Shown here: in pieces, positions 9,269 to 18,877 of the stretch | Position numbering within the stretch: the first letter of the stretch is position 1 | Layout: the number at the start of each line of letters is the position of its first letter | Assembly (NCBI GenBank): GCA_021299695.1 | Contig: JAJTEK010000018.1 | Coordinates: 1-64,000, forward strand | Direction of reading: 5' to 3' | Origin: Pirellula sp. | GTDB lineage: Bacteria; Planctomycetota; Planctomycetia; Pirellulales; Pirellulaceae | Length of the DNA stretch: 64,000 nucleotides | Notes under the pieces: generated by a model | Told to the model about the DNA's origin: nothing | Seen by the model: the letters and a program-made list of their open reading frames with translations, nothing else | The model's database searches: none | Translations under genes and position numbers: made by a program

Positions 9269-10387
9269 ATGGAATCGAATTTAGGCTCACCCCAACCAAG
9301 CACATCCCGGCCTCCGAAACCGGTCCAAATCGGTCCGATGGAGGTTTATCCACCGATTTTCCAGGCTCCGATGGCAGGCTATACCAATTATGCCTACCGT
9401 CAGATCGTCCGCGAGTTTGGTGGAGCGGGCCTCCAAGCCACCGAAATGGTCAATGCCCGCGGGTTTGTCTGGCTCGATGAACACGACTGCGAGCATCCCG
9501 ACCGTCTCTGGGGTATCGCCCAAGAGCCCAGGCCTCTGGCCGTCCAGATCTGGGACAATGATCCCGAAACGATGGCTAAGGTCGGTCGAAGGCTTGTCGA
9601 GGAATACCGTGTGAGCGTCGTGGACATCAACTTCGGCTGCCCGGTCAAGCAAGTCACCGAAAAAGCCCACAGCGGTTCCTACCTGCTTCGAGACCCAGAA
9701 CGCATGTACGCGATCATCTCCCGGTTGGTCGAAGCCTGCTGGCCCACACCCGTGACGGCCAAGATGCGACTCGGTTGCACCCGGGATTCGATGAACTATA
9801 TCGAGGTGGCCAAAACCGTCGAACGCGCCGGTGCGTCGGCCCTGACCGTCCACGGTCGGACCGCCGAAGACTTCTTCAGAGGCTCTGCAGACTGGGATCG
9901 CATCTCGGAGATCAAGCAGCACCTAGACCACATGCCGATTATCGGCAACGGCGATCTGGAAACCGCCGAGGAAGTCCTCTTTGCCTACCAGAACTACAAC
10001 GTCGACGGGATCATGATCGCTCGCGCAAGCCTCGGTAAGCCCTGGCTCTTTGCCCAAGCCGCCGCGGCCCTCGAAGGTCGGGCGATCCCACCGGACCCGA
10101 CGATCGAAGAGCAACGCAAAATCATGCTCCACCACTACGACCTTGTCGTCGAACGCTTCGGTGTCCACCGAGGTACGATGCTCATGCGAAAATTCGCTTG
10201 CTGCTACGCTCAAAACAAACACGGCGCTCGGCATTTCCGAGCCCACATCTCACGCGTCGAAAACCAAGAGCAATTCTACAAAGTGGTCGAAGAGTACTTC
10301 CCAAAACACGCCGGGATCGACGCCCAAATAAACTCAGAACCTGCAGACGATCGAGATAGCATCGATCCGATTTGCAACCTCTCCTGA
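9269..10387 (+). CDS. tRNA-dihydrouridine synthase family protein
   Basis: About 372 aa from the ATG at 9269; the tracked ORF starts earlier, inside the divergent DUF4416 gene. Dus motifs are clear: APMAGYTNYAYR, the substrate loop EMVNARGF, VDINFGCPVKQV with the catalytic Cys, SGSYLLRDP, the FMN-binding VTAKMRLG, TVHGRTAEDFF, IIGNGDLETAEE and DGIMIARASLGKPWLF. The enzyme reduces uridines in the tRNA D-loop with FMN and NADPH. I cannot assign DusA, B or C from the sequence alone. fabI starts 40 bp downstream on the same strand. Confidence 0.93.
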   Translation: MESNLGSPQPSTSRPPKPVQIGPMEVYPPIFQAPMAGYTNYAYRQIVREFGGAGLQATEMVNARGFVWLDEHDCEHPDRLWGIAQEPRPLAVQIWDNDPETMAKVGRRLVEEYRVSVVDINFGCPVKQVTEKAHSGSYLLRDPERMYAIISRLVEACWPTPVTAKMRLGCTRDSMNYIEVAKTVERAGASALTVHGRTAEDFFRGSADWDRISEIKQHLDHMPIIGNGDLETAEEVLFAYQNYNVDGIMIARASLGKPWLFAQAAAALEGRAIPPDPTIEEQRKIMLHHYDLVVERFGVHRGTMLMRKFACCYAQNKHGARHFRAHISRVENQEQFYKVVEEYFPKHAGIDAQINSEPADDRDSIDPICNLS

Positions 10388-10427
10388 TTCACGTTTCCAT
10401 GATTTCTCTATGAAAGGCAATTGTCCC

Positions 10428-11255
10428 ATGAAGTTATTCGAAGGCAAAAAAGGACTGATTCTCGGAGTGGCCAACGATCGCTCGATCGCTTGGGCCATCG
10501 CCAAAGAAATCATGGAGCAAGGGGGCATTTGCGGTTTCTCCCATTTGCCCGACAAGCCCGATGACGATAAGAAAAAGAACCACCTGCGCGTCAGCAAGTG
10601 CGTCGAGCAATACCCGGCCCAAACGGCTTTCCTACGTCCCTTGGATGTCCAAGACGACCACCAAGTCCAGAACTTCATGGACGCGGCCGCCAAGGACTTC
10701 GGACAAATCGACTTTCTGCTCCACTCCATCGCGTTTGCCGATCGAGACGACCTGACGCGAGACACCGTCGAGACAAGCCGAGCAGGTTTCAAATTGGCCA
10801 TGGACGTGAGTGTCTACAGCTTGATCTCAGTGACCAACGCCGCTCGCAGCATGCTCAAACCCGACTCGTCGGTCCTGACGATGACCTACTTCGGCGGCGA
10901 AAAATGCGTCCCCGGATACAACGTCATGGGGATCTGCAAGGCCGCCCTCGATGCGACCGTCAGATACCTCGCCTACGATCTTGGCCCTCAAGGTATTCGC
11001 GTCAACGGCGTGAGCGCAGGTCCCCTCAAGACCCTAGCCGGTGTTGCCGCCGGCGTCGGTGAAATGCAGGAATACTACGACTACGTCGCACCCCTGGGCC
11101 GCTGCGTGACCCACGAAGAGGTAGGTCGATCGGGATCCTACCTGCTGAGCTCCTACAGCAACGGAATCACCGGCGAAATCCTTCACGTCGATTCCGGCTA
11201 CAACATCATGGGTAGCCCAGGGCGATTGCTCGAGCAGTTCCGCAAAGGAACCTGA
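10428..11255 (+). CDS. fabI: Enoyl-[acyl-carrier-protein] reductase, FabI type
   Basis: About 275 aa from the ATG at 10428 (MKLFEGKKGLILGVANDRSI); an in-frame ATG at 10410 is the alternative. It is a short-chain-dehydrogenase fold of the FabI branch: the cofactor loop GVANDRSIAWAIAKE, the active-site Y-x6-K in GYNVMGICKAAL, and RVNGVSAGPLKTLAGVA as in proteobacterial FabI. It catalyses the last reduction of the fatty acid elongation cycle with NAD(P)H. The family's usual length is about 260 aa, so it appears complete. It converges with nadB, only 11 bp away. Confidence 0.95.
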   Translation: MKLFEGKKGLILGVANDRSIAWAIAKEIMEQGGICGFSHLPDKPDDDKKKNHLRVSKCVEQYPAQTAFLRPLDVQDDHQVQNFMDAAAKDFGQIDFLLHSIAFADRDDLTRDTVETSRAGFKLAMDVSVYSLISVTNAARSMLKPDSSVLTMTYFGGEKCVPGYNVMGICKAALDATVRYLAYDLGPQGIRVNGVSAGPLKTLAGVAAGVGEMQEYYDYVAPLGRCVTHEEVGRSGSYLLSSYSNGITGEILHVDSGYNIMGSPGRLLEQFRKGT

Positions 11256-11266
11256 TCGAGCCGCTC

Positions 11267-12943
11267 TTATTTTGCCCAATCCCGAACTTGCATCGACAAA
11301 TGCTTGCGCCAGTTCGGGTTGTCAAGCTTGGGATAGTCGGTCCGCAAGTGCACCCCTCGCGATTCGGTCCTGGCCAAGGCCGCCTGGGCCATCATCAGGC
11401 TGACTGTCAGCATGTTTTGCAACTCCCAGCCTTCCATCCCACCGGGCTGGTGCGAGAGGACATAACTGCTGTAGCGGTTGAGCTGCTGTAGCGCCTCCTC
11501 GAGCTTCTGGTCGGTCCGTTGGACTCCCACATGCCGCCACATCAACGATCGTACCGAATTGCGAATATCCGCAAGATCGATTTCTTGAGGGTCGGCAACC
11601 TGCATTTGATTTTGGATCGGTAGGACACTCAACGATACTGTGGGGTCTTGCAAGGCTGCGTCGGAAGCATGGCGGCCTGCAAGAGCACCATAGACCAAGC
11701 CCTCGAGCAAACTGTTCGAGGCTAGACGGTTGGCCCCGTGAAGGCCGCTACTGGTCACCTCGCCAGCAGCCCATAGACCCGGTAGGCTCGTCCGAGCTTG
11801 GTCGTCGACCAACGCTCCACCGATCATGTAGTGAGCACCAGGACGAACCGGGATCGCGTCTTTGGTGATGTCCAAACCAAAACTCTGGCACACCTTGGCT
11901 ATCCCAGGAAACCGCTGCCGAACGTAATGGGCATCGAGGTGGGCCAAGGTCAGGTAGACACACGCCGACTGCGTCTTTTCCATCTGTGCGACAATCGATT
12001 TGCTGACCACGTCCCGAGGGGCTAGCTCGAGCCGAGGATCGTAGTCCTCCATGAATCGATAGCCATTGGAATCGACCAAATAAGCACCCTCGCCCCGGAC
12101 CGCTTCGGTGATCAAGGTTCGGGAACTCCCAGCAATATAGAGCACGGTTGGGTGGAATTGCATGAATTCCATGTCTCGCATCAAGGCTCCGGCTCGGAAT
12201 GCTATCGCGTGTCCATCCCCCGTCGCTACACGCGGATTGGTCGATTCGCGAAAGACCTGACCACATCCGCCTGTGCAAAGGATCGTTTGCTTGGCCCAGA
12301 TCAGCACCGGAGCTCGCTGCTGGATCGAAACGATCGCACCACAGCATCGATCATCATAAGTCAACAGATCAATCGTGTAAGCTTCCTCGCAAATCTCGAT
12401 ATTCGATAGGCTGCGGGTATGTTGAATCATCGCCCGCATGATCTCTTTGCCAGTCGCATCCCCAAGCGCATGGATGATGCGTTGATGGGAATGCCCCCCC
12501 TCGCGACCAAGAACCAACGCTCCATCGAGTTGGTCGAAACGAGTCCCCCAGCGGATCAACTCGGCGACCCGCTCGGGGGCTTCACGAACCACCATCTCGA
12601 CAGTCCGTAAGTCGCATAAATCGCAACCGGCTACGAGCGTGTCTTGTATGTGATTATCAAACCGATCCTCGGGGTCCCACACACTGGCAATACCCCCCTG
12701 GGCATAGGCGCTATTGGATTCCTCAACCTTGTCCTTGGTCAAAATCATCGTCCGAAGCGACGGGTCGATCTCCTGGGCCGCACGCATCCCGGCAAGTCCC
12801 CCGCCGATGACAAGCACGTCGGTAAAGTAATGCCCCATGCGCTTCGGATCGATCGCCACGAGGTACCGAGGAATCCATTGGGACCACGGGGTCGTGATCC
12901 TCTGGGTCTGAAGCATCTGGTCGTTCAATGCAGGTTCCATCAT
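11267..12943 (-). CDS. nadB: L-aspartate oxidase
   Basis: The 558-aa flavoprotein oxidises L-aspartate to iminoaspartate, the first step of de novo NAD synthesis. Seen: the FAD-binding Rossmann motif TDVLVIGGGLAGMRAA, NSAYAQGGIASVW, GGHSHQRIIHALGDATGKEI, ILCTGGCGQVFRESTNP, the active-site region MEFMQFHPTVLY, RPGAHYMIGGALVDDQART, and GLWAAGEVTSSGLHGANRLA. These distinguish NadB from succinate dehydrogenase reasonably well. The start is ATG 12943 or the adjacent ATG 12940. No other nad genes are nearby. It converges with fabI. Confidence 0.93.
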   Translation of the reverse strand: MMEPALNDQMLQTQRITTPWSQWIPRYLVAIDPKRMGHYFTDVLVIGGGLAGMRAAQEIDPSLRTMILTKDKVEESNSAYAQGGIASVWDPEDRFDNHIQDTLVAGCDLCDLRTVEMVVREAPERVAELIRWGTRFDQLDGALVLGREGGHSHQRIIHALGDATGKEIMRAMIQHTRSLSNIEICEEAYTIDLLTYDDRCCGAIVSIQQRAPVLIWAKQTILCTGGCGQVFRESTNPRVATGDGHAIAFRAGALMRDMEFMQFHPTVLYIAGSSRTLITEAVRGEGAYLVDSNGYRFMEDYDPRLELAPRDVVSKSIVAQMEKTQSACVYLTLAHLDAHYVRQRFPGIAKVCQSFGLDITKDAIPVRPGAHYMIGGALVDDQARTSLPGLWAAGEVTSSGLHGANRLASNSLLEGLVYGALAGRHASDAALQDPTVSLSVLPIQNQMQVADPQEIDLADIRNSVRSLMWRHVGVQRTDQKLEEALQQLNRYSSYVLSHQPGGMEGWELQNMLTVSLMMAQAALARTESRGVHLRTDYPKLDNPNWRKHLSMQVRDWAK

Positions 12944-13004
12944 CGATTCCCCTACGATCCACGCAAGTGGCTAGCCAAACAGGCTAAATGGCTAAAAGTG
13001 ATAT

Positions 13005-14033
13005 CTAAGGCCGTTTGCCGTCGGATGGATCCTCATCCAACGCATCATCGAGATCGTCATCGTCGAGGTCTTCATCGTCGAGATCGTCATCCTCAAGATC
13101 GTCATGACGCGGGCGAAGCGGATCGTCGGGATCGAAAAAGAAGTCATCGAGGCCCATCGGCAGAGTGTTGCCACCAAGGGCTTGGCGTTTGCGTTCGGCC
13201 AAAGCCGCCAAATCCAAGGCTTCATCCCCCAAACAAGCGACGATGGCCTCATGCCACGCCTTGTCTTTCGAAAGCGGGTGGCCAGAATCCTGCGCCGCAA
13301 GACGCTTGATCGCGTACCGAAGAACATTGATCCCATCGCGGGCCGAGAAATCGAGTTTCAGCGAGTGGGCCTGCTGGAGAAAGTCGACGGTAAGCTCCAA
13401 AATGTCCGCCTCAGCAAACGGCAGATGGTACTCGAGGATCGCCAGCTCGTCTTTTCGATTCGGAAATCCCACTTGAAGGGTCGGCTGGAGCCGACTCAGG
13501 ATGTAGTCGGGGATCTCATAGGTCGAGTCGTCTTGGTTCATCGTCACGGCGGCTCGAAAGTCTTGATGGGCCGAAATGGTGATCCCAGCGACGATCGATT
13601 CGACATACCGACGCTGGTCGAACAGCGGAGCCAAGGATGCCCATGATTTTTCATTCATCCGATTCCCTTCGTCCAAAACACAAACGCCCCCTCGGATCAT
13701 GGCCGTGACCATCGCCGAGGCGTGGTAGGCGATCTTGCCATTGCTGGCCAGAACCGGGGTGACCAACAAGTCCTCGGGCCGGGTGTCTGCGGTGCATTGG
13801 AAGATGTAAAGTTCCTGCTGACGGGCTGTTGCCGCGGCCATCGCAAGGGCTGTCTTGCCGACCCCCGGGACTCCGACAAGCCTGGGTGTCAGGGGCAAAT
13901 CACCCGGTGCGACCGTCAGCCAACAGGCAGCCAATTGCCTCAAGGGTTCCGATTGGCCGATCCAACGCATGGGATTCTTCACCGGATTGGCAAGCGAGAG
14001 TGCCACTCCGTCGATCGTAACCGATTGACTCAT
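13005..14033 (-). CDS. MoxR-like AAA ATPase with acidic C-terminal tail
   Basis: 342 aa. Walker A is [16 protein letters not shown] and Walker B with its sensor is [28 protein letters not shown] and the arginine-rich [16 protein letters not shown] follow as in MoxR/CbbQ-type ATPases, which act as chaperone-like remodelling motors. The last 40 or so residues are a low-complexity Asp-rich tail ([16 protein letters not shown]) encoded by 15-bp repeats. No VWA-domain partner is adjacent, although MoxR proteins usually have one; the neighbour is DUF1501. Target unknown. Confidence 0.85.
   Translation of the reverse strand: MSQSVTIDGVALSLANPVKNPMRWIGQSEPLRQLAACWLTVAPGDLPLTPRLVGVPGVGKTALAMAAATARQQELYIFQCTADTRPEDLLVTPVLASNGKIAYHASAMVTAMIRGGVCVLDEGNRMNEKSWASLAPLFDQRRYVESIVAGITISAHQDFRAAVTMNQDDSTYEIPDYILSRLQPTLQVGFPNRKDELAILEYHLPFAEADILELTVDFLQQAHSLKLDFSARDGINVLRYAIKRLAAQDSGHPLSKDKAWHEAIVACLGDEALDLAALAERKRQALGGNTLPMGLDDFFFDPDDPLRPRHDDLEDDDLDDEDLDDDDLDDALDEDPSDGKRP
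13050..13106. repeat. 15-bp in-frame tandem repeat encoding acidic tail
   Basis: The unit gagatcgtcatcgtc is repeated almost four times with point changes, encoding DDDLD-type pentapeptides at the C-terminus of the AAA ATPase. The period equals that of the repeats at 1645, 5930, 21041 and 30210. Confidence 0.85.
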
Positions 14034-14054
14034 CGATGCTTTCTCTTTTTTGGT

Positions 14055-15446
14055 TCAGTAAAAAATCTTGTCGATCGGATCGCCGGTCGAAATGGCAAGC
14101 GGTCGGCCTTGGGTGTCGATGACTTCGGCATGGGGGTCGATCCCCAAGGCCCAATAAAGGGTCGCGGCGATGTCTTCGGGGCCGACCGGATCAGAGGCAG
14201 GGTAAGCCCCTTTGGCGTCGCTAGCGCCGTAGATCGCACCTCCTTGCACTCCCCCTCCTGCCATCATCACAGTGTAGCAATCGGGCCAGTGCCCTCGCCC
14301 TTTCCCATCCCGATCCCCAACCTGCGGGCTCCGTCCGAACTCACCCATCCACAAGACAAGGGTATCGTCGAGCAAGCCGTGGGATTCAAGGTCCTCGATG
14401 AGCGTAGGGACTGTCTGATCGCTCATCGGCAACAACCGCTCGCGCAGGTCCTTGAAGTTCTCTTGGTGGGTATCCCACCCCTCGCTCCCCTTGCCTCCGA
14501 TGCTCTGAGAGAAATAGACCGTGACGAACCGCACGCCGGATTGGACGAGCCTCCTTGCCAAAAGGCAGGATTGGCCGTACGTCGAACGTCCGTAAGCGTC
14601 CCGCAATGCCGGGTCTTCGCTCCCGAGGTCCAGGGCGTCTTTCAAGCCGGTCGATGAGAGAATCTTCAATGCTTGCTGCTGGAGTTGGTCCAAACCTCTT
14701 GCGTCGGACGATTGCTCGATGAGCCGTTTCTCCAGATCGATCAATTCGACCAATCCACGGCGTCTGTGAAGACGGGCCAAATCGATATTCGCAGGAAGCT
14801 GCAATTCCGGTAGACCGAACTCGGCGGAATTCGGATCGGACTGAAAAAAATAGGGATCGTATTGCTTGCCCAAAAAACTCGCGTGCTGCCCCGGTGCGAT
14901 CGCTCCGTCGCGAAGCACGTGAGGATAAGCCACAAAGGTGGGAACACCTGGAACCGGCTCGGAGAACTTCGCTACACTCGATCCGTACGCGGGGAACAGC
15001 TCCAGGGTATCGCGCAGTCGGATGTCGTCGGTCGCAGGCCGTTTTCCAGTCAAAGAGTAGTAGCAAGCCGGATTGTGGTTTTTCATATCGTGATGGACGC
15101 TGCGGATCTGCGCCCAGCGATCGAGCTGCGCCCCCCATCGGGGCAAATACTCGCAGACGGGCGAACCGGCGACGGCCGACGAGATGGACTTGAATTCCCC
15201 CCGGATTCCATCGGGCGCATCAGGCTTCATGTCGAATGTATCGATATGGCTCGGGCCCCCGTACTGATGCAGAAAAATCACGCTCTTGGCCCGTGCCTTG
15301 CGAGGCTTCGAGTCGCTCGGAGGACTCCCAATCCCCGCAAGATTCAACCCGCCACCTAAAAGACCAGCGAGCCCAAACTGGCTGGCTTGCAATAAGCATT
15401 GCCGTCGGTGGATCGATCGTTGGAATTCAAGACATCCTTTAGCCAT
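14055..15446 (-). CDS. DUF1501 domain protein
   Basis: 463 aa. DUF1501 proteins belong to the alkaline-phosphatase/sulfatase-like superfamily and are very numerous in planctomycetes, usually next to a DUF1549/DUF1553 cytochrome-like partner, as here. Seen: a Tat-like N-terminus (SIHRRQCLLQASQFGLAGLLGGG), IFLHQYGGPSHIDTFDMKPD, YLPRWGAQLDRWAQIRSVHH, FVTVYFSQ..GWDTHQENF, and DTLVLWMGEFGRSPQVGDRD with GRGHWPDCYTVMMAGGGVQGG. The protein is exported. Its gene follows the DUF1549/1553 gene by 26 bp on the same strand. Substrate unknown. Confidence 0.92.
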   Translation of the reverse strand: MAKGCLEFQRSIHRRQCLLQASQFGLAGLLGGGLNLAGIGSPPSDSKPRKARAKSVIFLHQYGGPSHIDTFDMKPDAPDGIRGEFKSISSAVAGSPVCEYLPRWGAQLDRWAQIRSVHHDMKNHNPACYYSLTGKRPATDDIRLRDTLELFPAYGSSVAKFSEPVPGVPTFVAYPHVLRDGAIAPGQHASFLGKQYDPYFFQSDPNSAEFGLPELQLPANIDLARLHRRRGLVELIDLEKRLIEQSSDARGLDQLQQQALKILSSTGLKDALDLGSEDPALRDAYGRSTYGQSCLLARRLVQSGVRFVTVYFSQSIGGKGSEGWDTHQENFKDLRERLLPMSDQTVPTLIEDLESHGLLDDTLVLWMGEFGRSPQVGDRDGKGRGHWPDCYTVMMAGGGVQGGAIYGASDAKGAYPASDPVGPEDIAATLYWALGIDPHAEVIDTQGRPLAISTGDPIDKIFY

Positions 15447-15472
15447 GGTATTGCCCTTTCATCGGCCTTGCA

Positions 15473-18289
15473 TCAGCGAAGCATCATGAATTCTTTGCTG
15501 TTGAGCAGCGCCCAGAGAAGATCCTCCAAGACCACACGCACCGCGGCTCGATCCGAATCGACCGTCGGCTCCAACGCATCAAGGCTGCTGCGAAGCTCGC
15601 GTTGGGAGGGTTTTCTAGACAAAGCTCTCAAGAACATCTCTTCGATGACTTGCTCGGGACTCATCGCGCTCGAATCCCCCTTGGCATGCAACTGAAGTTG
15701 CTGGACATACCCATCGAGGCGATTGCCGGGGGCGGCGATCTTGTCTCGAATTTCAACCCCGTTGGTCATGGCCAAGGATTGCCCCAAGGAGATCTGACTT
15801 GAGCGCTCGCATTCGCACACAAGCAGACGATTCGGTTTTCCGAAGGTGGTCAAGAAGCCCGGTTTCTTTGGGATTCCCGGCATTCGCATGGCACTATAAA
15901 CCGTCGAATGGTCCTCATCCCCGGTTCGTAGTGGACTAGGGACGCCGGTCACCTCGCTGATCGCGTCGATCAACGGTTCTGCGGCGAGTCGCCGAAGAGG
16001 ATACGAAGCAAAGTAAGGCGTTGTCGGTAAGAGATTCTCATCGCTCGACTCGGCGATGCTCGCGCGGGCAAAAGTCGAACTTGCCAAAATATTCCGCGAG
16101 AGCCGCTTGAGCGAATAGCCTTCCGCTCGCATATCCGTTGCGAGTTGTTCGAGAAGCTCGGGATTGCTAGGCGGATTCGATTCCCTAAAGTCATCCGGAG
16201 GCTCGACGATCCCTCGACCAAAGTACTGGTACCAAATCCGGTTGGCCAAATTGGCATCGAATTGACGATTGTCCAGAGTTAGCCAGCTTGCAAAGTCCTG
16301 GAGAACCGTCCGGCCCGGCTGGGGCTCTAGCTCCTGAGTTGCCGAAGCGTCACGGGTTTGCGTGTGAACGGAACCCAACCCGGAAGGACCGACCATCTTC
16401 GATCGACCCGGATGCTTGATCTGAGGCTTTTTATCACTGAGCGAGATCACCTCGTCGCCTGTAATCACATGCTTGTCCAATGCATCCTTGGGCTTGTTGT
16501 CGATCTGCTTGCGCTCGAGAGTCGTAAAGTGGGCGGCCAAACCATAGTAGTCGTCTTGCTTCCATCGGTCGAACGGGTGGTTATGGCATTTGGCACAGGC
16601 GATGCGCACGCCGAGAAATACCTGAGCCGAGGATTCGGCGGCGATCTCCGCGTCGCGATGGGTGCGATAGAACGAAGCCGGTGGATTCTCGTACGTGCTC
16701 CCGAGACTCGAGACGAGCTGGCCGATCCACTCCTGAAGCGGACGATCCGATGCGATCTGCTCTCGGAGCCATTCATGCAATAAACTCGCTCCTCGGGAAC
16801 TCATCACCTTGTCTTCGTTGCGAACCAAATCGCTCCAACGCATCGCCCACGCATAATCGAACCCTGGGTCGGCTAGCAACTGATCGATCCACCGATCGTT
16901 CCGCATCGGACTCCGATCGGCGAGGTACTCCAAGGTCTCTTCGGGCGATGGGAGCCGCCCGACCGTCGCCAAAAAGAGCCTTCGGATAAACATTCCATCG
17001 TCGGCTCGATCCGCCAGAGCGATCTGAAGCTGCTCGGACTGCTCGGCGATCGTCCGGTCGTAAGGATGGTTGTAGGTATGGTCGTAAGTATGGTCGGTCT
17101 CTCCAGGGAGCGAACCTTGAGCAAGACCGGAAACTTGGTTGAGACTCGAGTCCCCAAGAAACACGATGCGCGAGGCCGAACGGCCATCGAGATAGGTCGC
17201 CCCAATCGAAAGGTCCATCGCATGTTCCGCCTCGATCGTCCCGTCTCCCCGGACTTCGACCCCCGAGGGCAAGCTCGGTTCGAGCCTCGACCAATTGGTC
17301 ACATCCCGCACCGCACCGTCTGCGAAGCGAGCTTGGACGATGATCCGTGCGATTCGATTCCCCTGGACAATCCGCTGACTGGCCGGAAAGACTTCCAGGG
17401 AAGTGACCGACGGGGCGCTCGATGGCATGGCTCCCTGATCGATCCAATCGAGGATCGCCTTGTAGTGCGGACTGTCCTCTGAGAATCGCTTGCCTCCCTG
17501 GTGAGCTTGCGCTGCGGTGGCCTTCGTGAGTATCAAACTTTTGGACGGATCGAAAGCATCGATACGACGCTGTCCGAATTCGACCGCCAGCCGGTAGTAA
17601 TCAAAAATCGGATCATCCCCTCGGAGGCTCAGGCGAAAACCCCCTTTGCCGTGAAGGTTCCCATGGCATGTGCCGAGATTGCAGCCGCTGCGCGTCAGCG
17701 TCGAAATCACCTCGCGATCGAAAGCCACCGGCGAGTCCGAAGCGATATGAAGCGTCGCTTGCGCTGCGATCGAACCCGAAGGTTGTTCGTAGCGGGCGGT
17801 GATCTGCGTCGTACCGGTTCTCAAAGCGATCCATCGACCCGCTTCGAACCGTGCAAGCTCAGGCTCTTGCGCCTCCCAAGTCAACTGCACCTGGCCTGTC
17901 ACATCGATCGCTGCTCCGTCGGATCCGACGAGCAAGACCACAACCTGCGCAGGGTATCGCTCCGAAGTGTGCAGGATCTCAGGGAGAATTTTCAAGCTCC
18001 CTGCCTGCTCGCCCCGACCTTCGGAAGTCTCGCTGGGCGTGGTACCGCTAAGCGTTGCACCCCGCACGTCGCAAGAAGCCATCGGCACGAGCCACCACGC
18101 CAGAAGGAGCCCCAAAAGGAGCCCCAAAAAAAGCCGGGGAGCTCTTCGATGGGTGTTCAAACGGGCCGTCCGACCGAGGCGATTGCAGAGGCGGCTGCAG
18201 AAGCAACTGCCCAAGAGATGGTCCAAGTACGACACGAACGACACGGTAGATAGGCCAAGTGCAAACACGGGTCGAGTTGTGCTTTCCAT
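15473..18289 (-). CDS. DUF1549/DUF1553 domain protein with Ig-like domain
   Basis: About 938 aa from the ATG at 18289; the tracked start at 18319 is a TTG. An N-terminal membrane segment (LFLGLLLGLLLAWWLVP) is followed by a bacterial Ig-like (Big_2-type) domain (VQLTWEAQEPELARFEAGRW). DUF1549 follows (FIRRLFLATVGRLPSPEETL, WAMRWSDLVRNEDKV, VRIACAKCHNHPFDRWKQDDYYGLAA), with heme-like CHNHPFD, and then DUF1553 (LANRIWYQYFGRGIVEPPDDFRESNPPSNPELL, LLVCECERSSQISLGQSLAMTNG). An upstream CHG motif (CNLGTCHGNLHGKGG) fits a cytochrome c-like region. Paired with DUF1501. A 12-bp repeat near 17060 encodes a His/Tyr-rich DHTY stretch. Confidence 0.92.
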   Translation of the reverse strand: MESTTRPVFALGLSTVSFVSYLDHLLGSCFCSRLCNRLGRTARLNTHRRAPRLFLGLLLGLLLAWWLVPMASCDVRGATLSGTTPSETSEGRGEQAGSLKILPEILHTSERYPAQVVVLLVGSDGAAIDVTGQVQLTWEAQEPELARFEAGRWIALRTGTTQITARYEQPSGSIAAQATLHIASDSPVAFDREVISTLTRSGCNLGTCHGNLHGKGGFRLSLRGDDPIFDYYRLAVEFGQRRIDAFDPSKSLILTKATAAQAHQGGKRFSEDSPHYKAILDWIDQGAMPSSAPSVTSLEVFPASQRIVQGNRIARIIVQARFADGAVRDVTNWSRLEPSLPSGVEVRGDGTIEAEHAMDLSIGATYLDGRSASRIVFLGDSSLNQVSGLAQGSLPGETDHTYDHTYNHPYDRTIAEQSEQLQIALADRADDGMFIRRLFLATVGRLPSPEETLEYLADRSPMRNDRWIDQLLADPGFDYAWAMRWSDLVRNEDKVMSSRGASLLHEWLREQIASDRPLQEWIGQLVSSLGSTYENPPASFYRTHRDAEIAAESSAQVFLGVRIACAKCHNHPFDRWKQDDYYGLAAHFTTLERKQIDNKPKDALDKHVITGDEVISLSDKKPQIKHPGRSKMVGPSGLGSVHTQTRDASATQELEPQPGRTVLQDFASWLTLDNRQFDANLANRIWYQYFGRGIVEPPDDFRESNPPSNPELLEQLATDMRAEGYSLKRLSRNILASSTFARASIAESSDENLLPTTPYFASYPLRRLAAEPLIDAISEVTGVPSPLRTGDEDHSTVYSAMRMPGIPKKPGFLTTFGKPNRLLVCECERSSQISLGQSLAMTNGVEIRDKIAAPGNRLDGYVQQLQLHAKGDSSAMSPEQVIEEMFLRALSRKPSQRELRSSLDALEPTVDSDRAAVRVVLEDLLWALLNSKEFMMLR

Positions 18290-18430
18290 TTCGGAATCGG
18301 AGCCAAAAGAATCGGACAACTAGGAGTTGGAGGATCTCCAAGTATAGCTAAAGTTACTCCGTCTCGTAGTGAAAACCCGTCCTCGATTTCGAGGATCTGC
18401 CCGCTGAAGCCCTCTGAAGTATCGAAAATA

Positions 18431-18844
18431 ATGACACAAGAGCCCTTCGACCGTTTTTCCAGTGCCCCGATCTCCCAACTGATTGGATTCCAAGTCGCCC
18501 AAGCGACCCAAGAAGATAAGGAGCTGGGAACGGCCGTGGTAGCTTTGGAGGTCGACGAGCGGTTGCACAACCCCATGGGTCGAGTCCACGGCGGGGTCCT
18601 AGCAGCCCTGGCCGACGCGGCGATGGGGATCGCCTTTGGCCGGATGCTAGACAGCGGCCAGGACTTTTCAACCGTCGATCTGCAAATCCAGTACATGCGC
18701 CCGGTCACGAGCCGACTGCTCAGAGCCACCGCCAAAGTCAAACAACGTGGACTGCGTATGGGTTTTGTCGAATGCGAGATTCGCGACAGTCGCGATCGAC
18801 TCATCGCGTGCTCGACGTGCACCTGCACGACAATCGATATTTGA
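18431..18844 (+). CDS. PaaI-type hotdog thioesterase
   Basis: 137 aa, the usual length for the family. The hotdog helix HNPMGRVHGGVLAALADAAMG carries the HGG and Asp signature of PaaI/YbgC-like acyl-CoA thioesterases, followed by FSTVDLQIQYMRPVTS and the final strands. It hydrolyses an acyl- or aryl-CoA thioester in the cytoplasm; the substrate cannot be read from the sequence. It lies alone between the leftward DUF1549 gene and the leftward hydrolase gene. Confidence 0.88.
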   Translation: MTQEPFDRFSSAPISQLIGFQVAQATQEDKELGTAVVALEVDERLHNPMGRVHGGVLAALADAAMGIAFGRMLDSGQDFSTVDLQIQYMRPVTSRLLRATAKVKQRGLRMGFVECEIRDSRDRLIACSTCTCTTIDI

Positions 18845-18877
18845 CCAGCGCCAAAGATCAAGTCACGGTTGATGCTA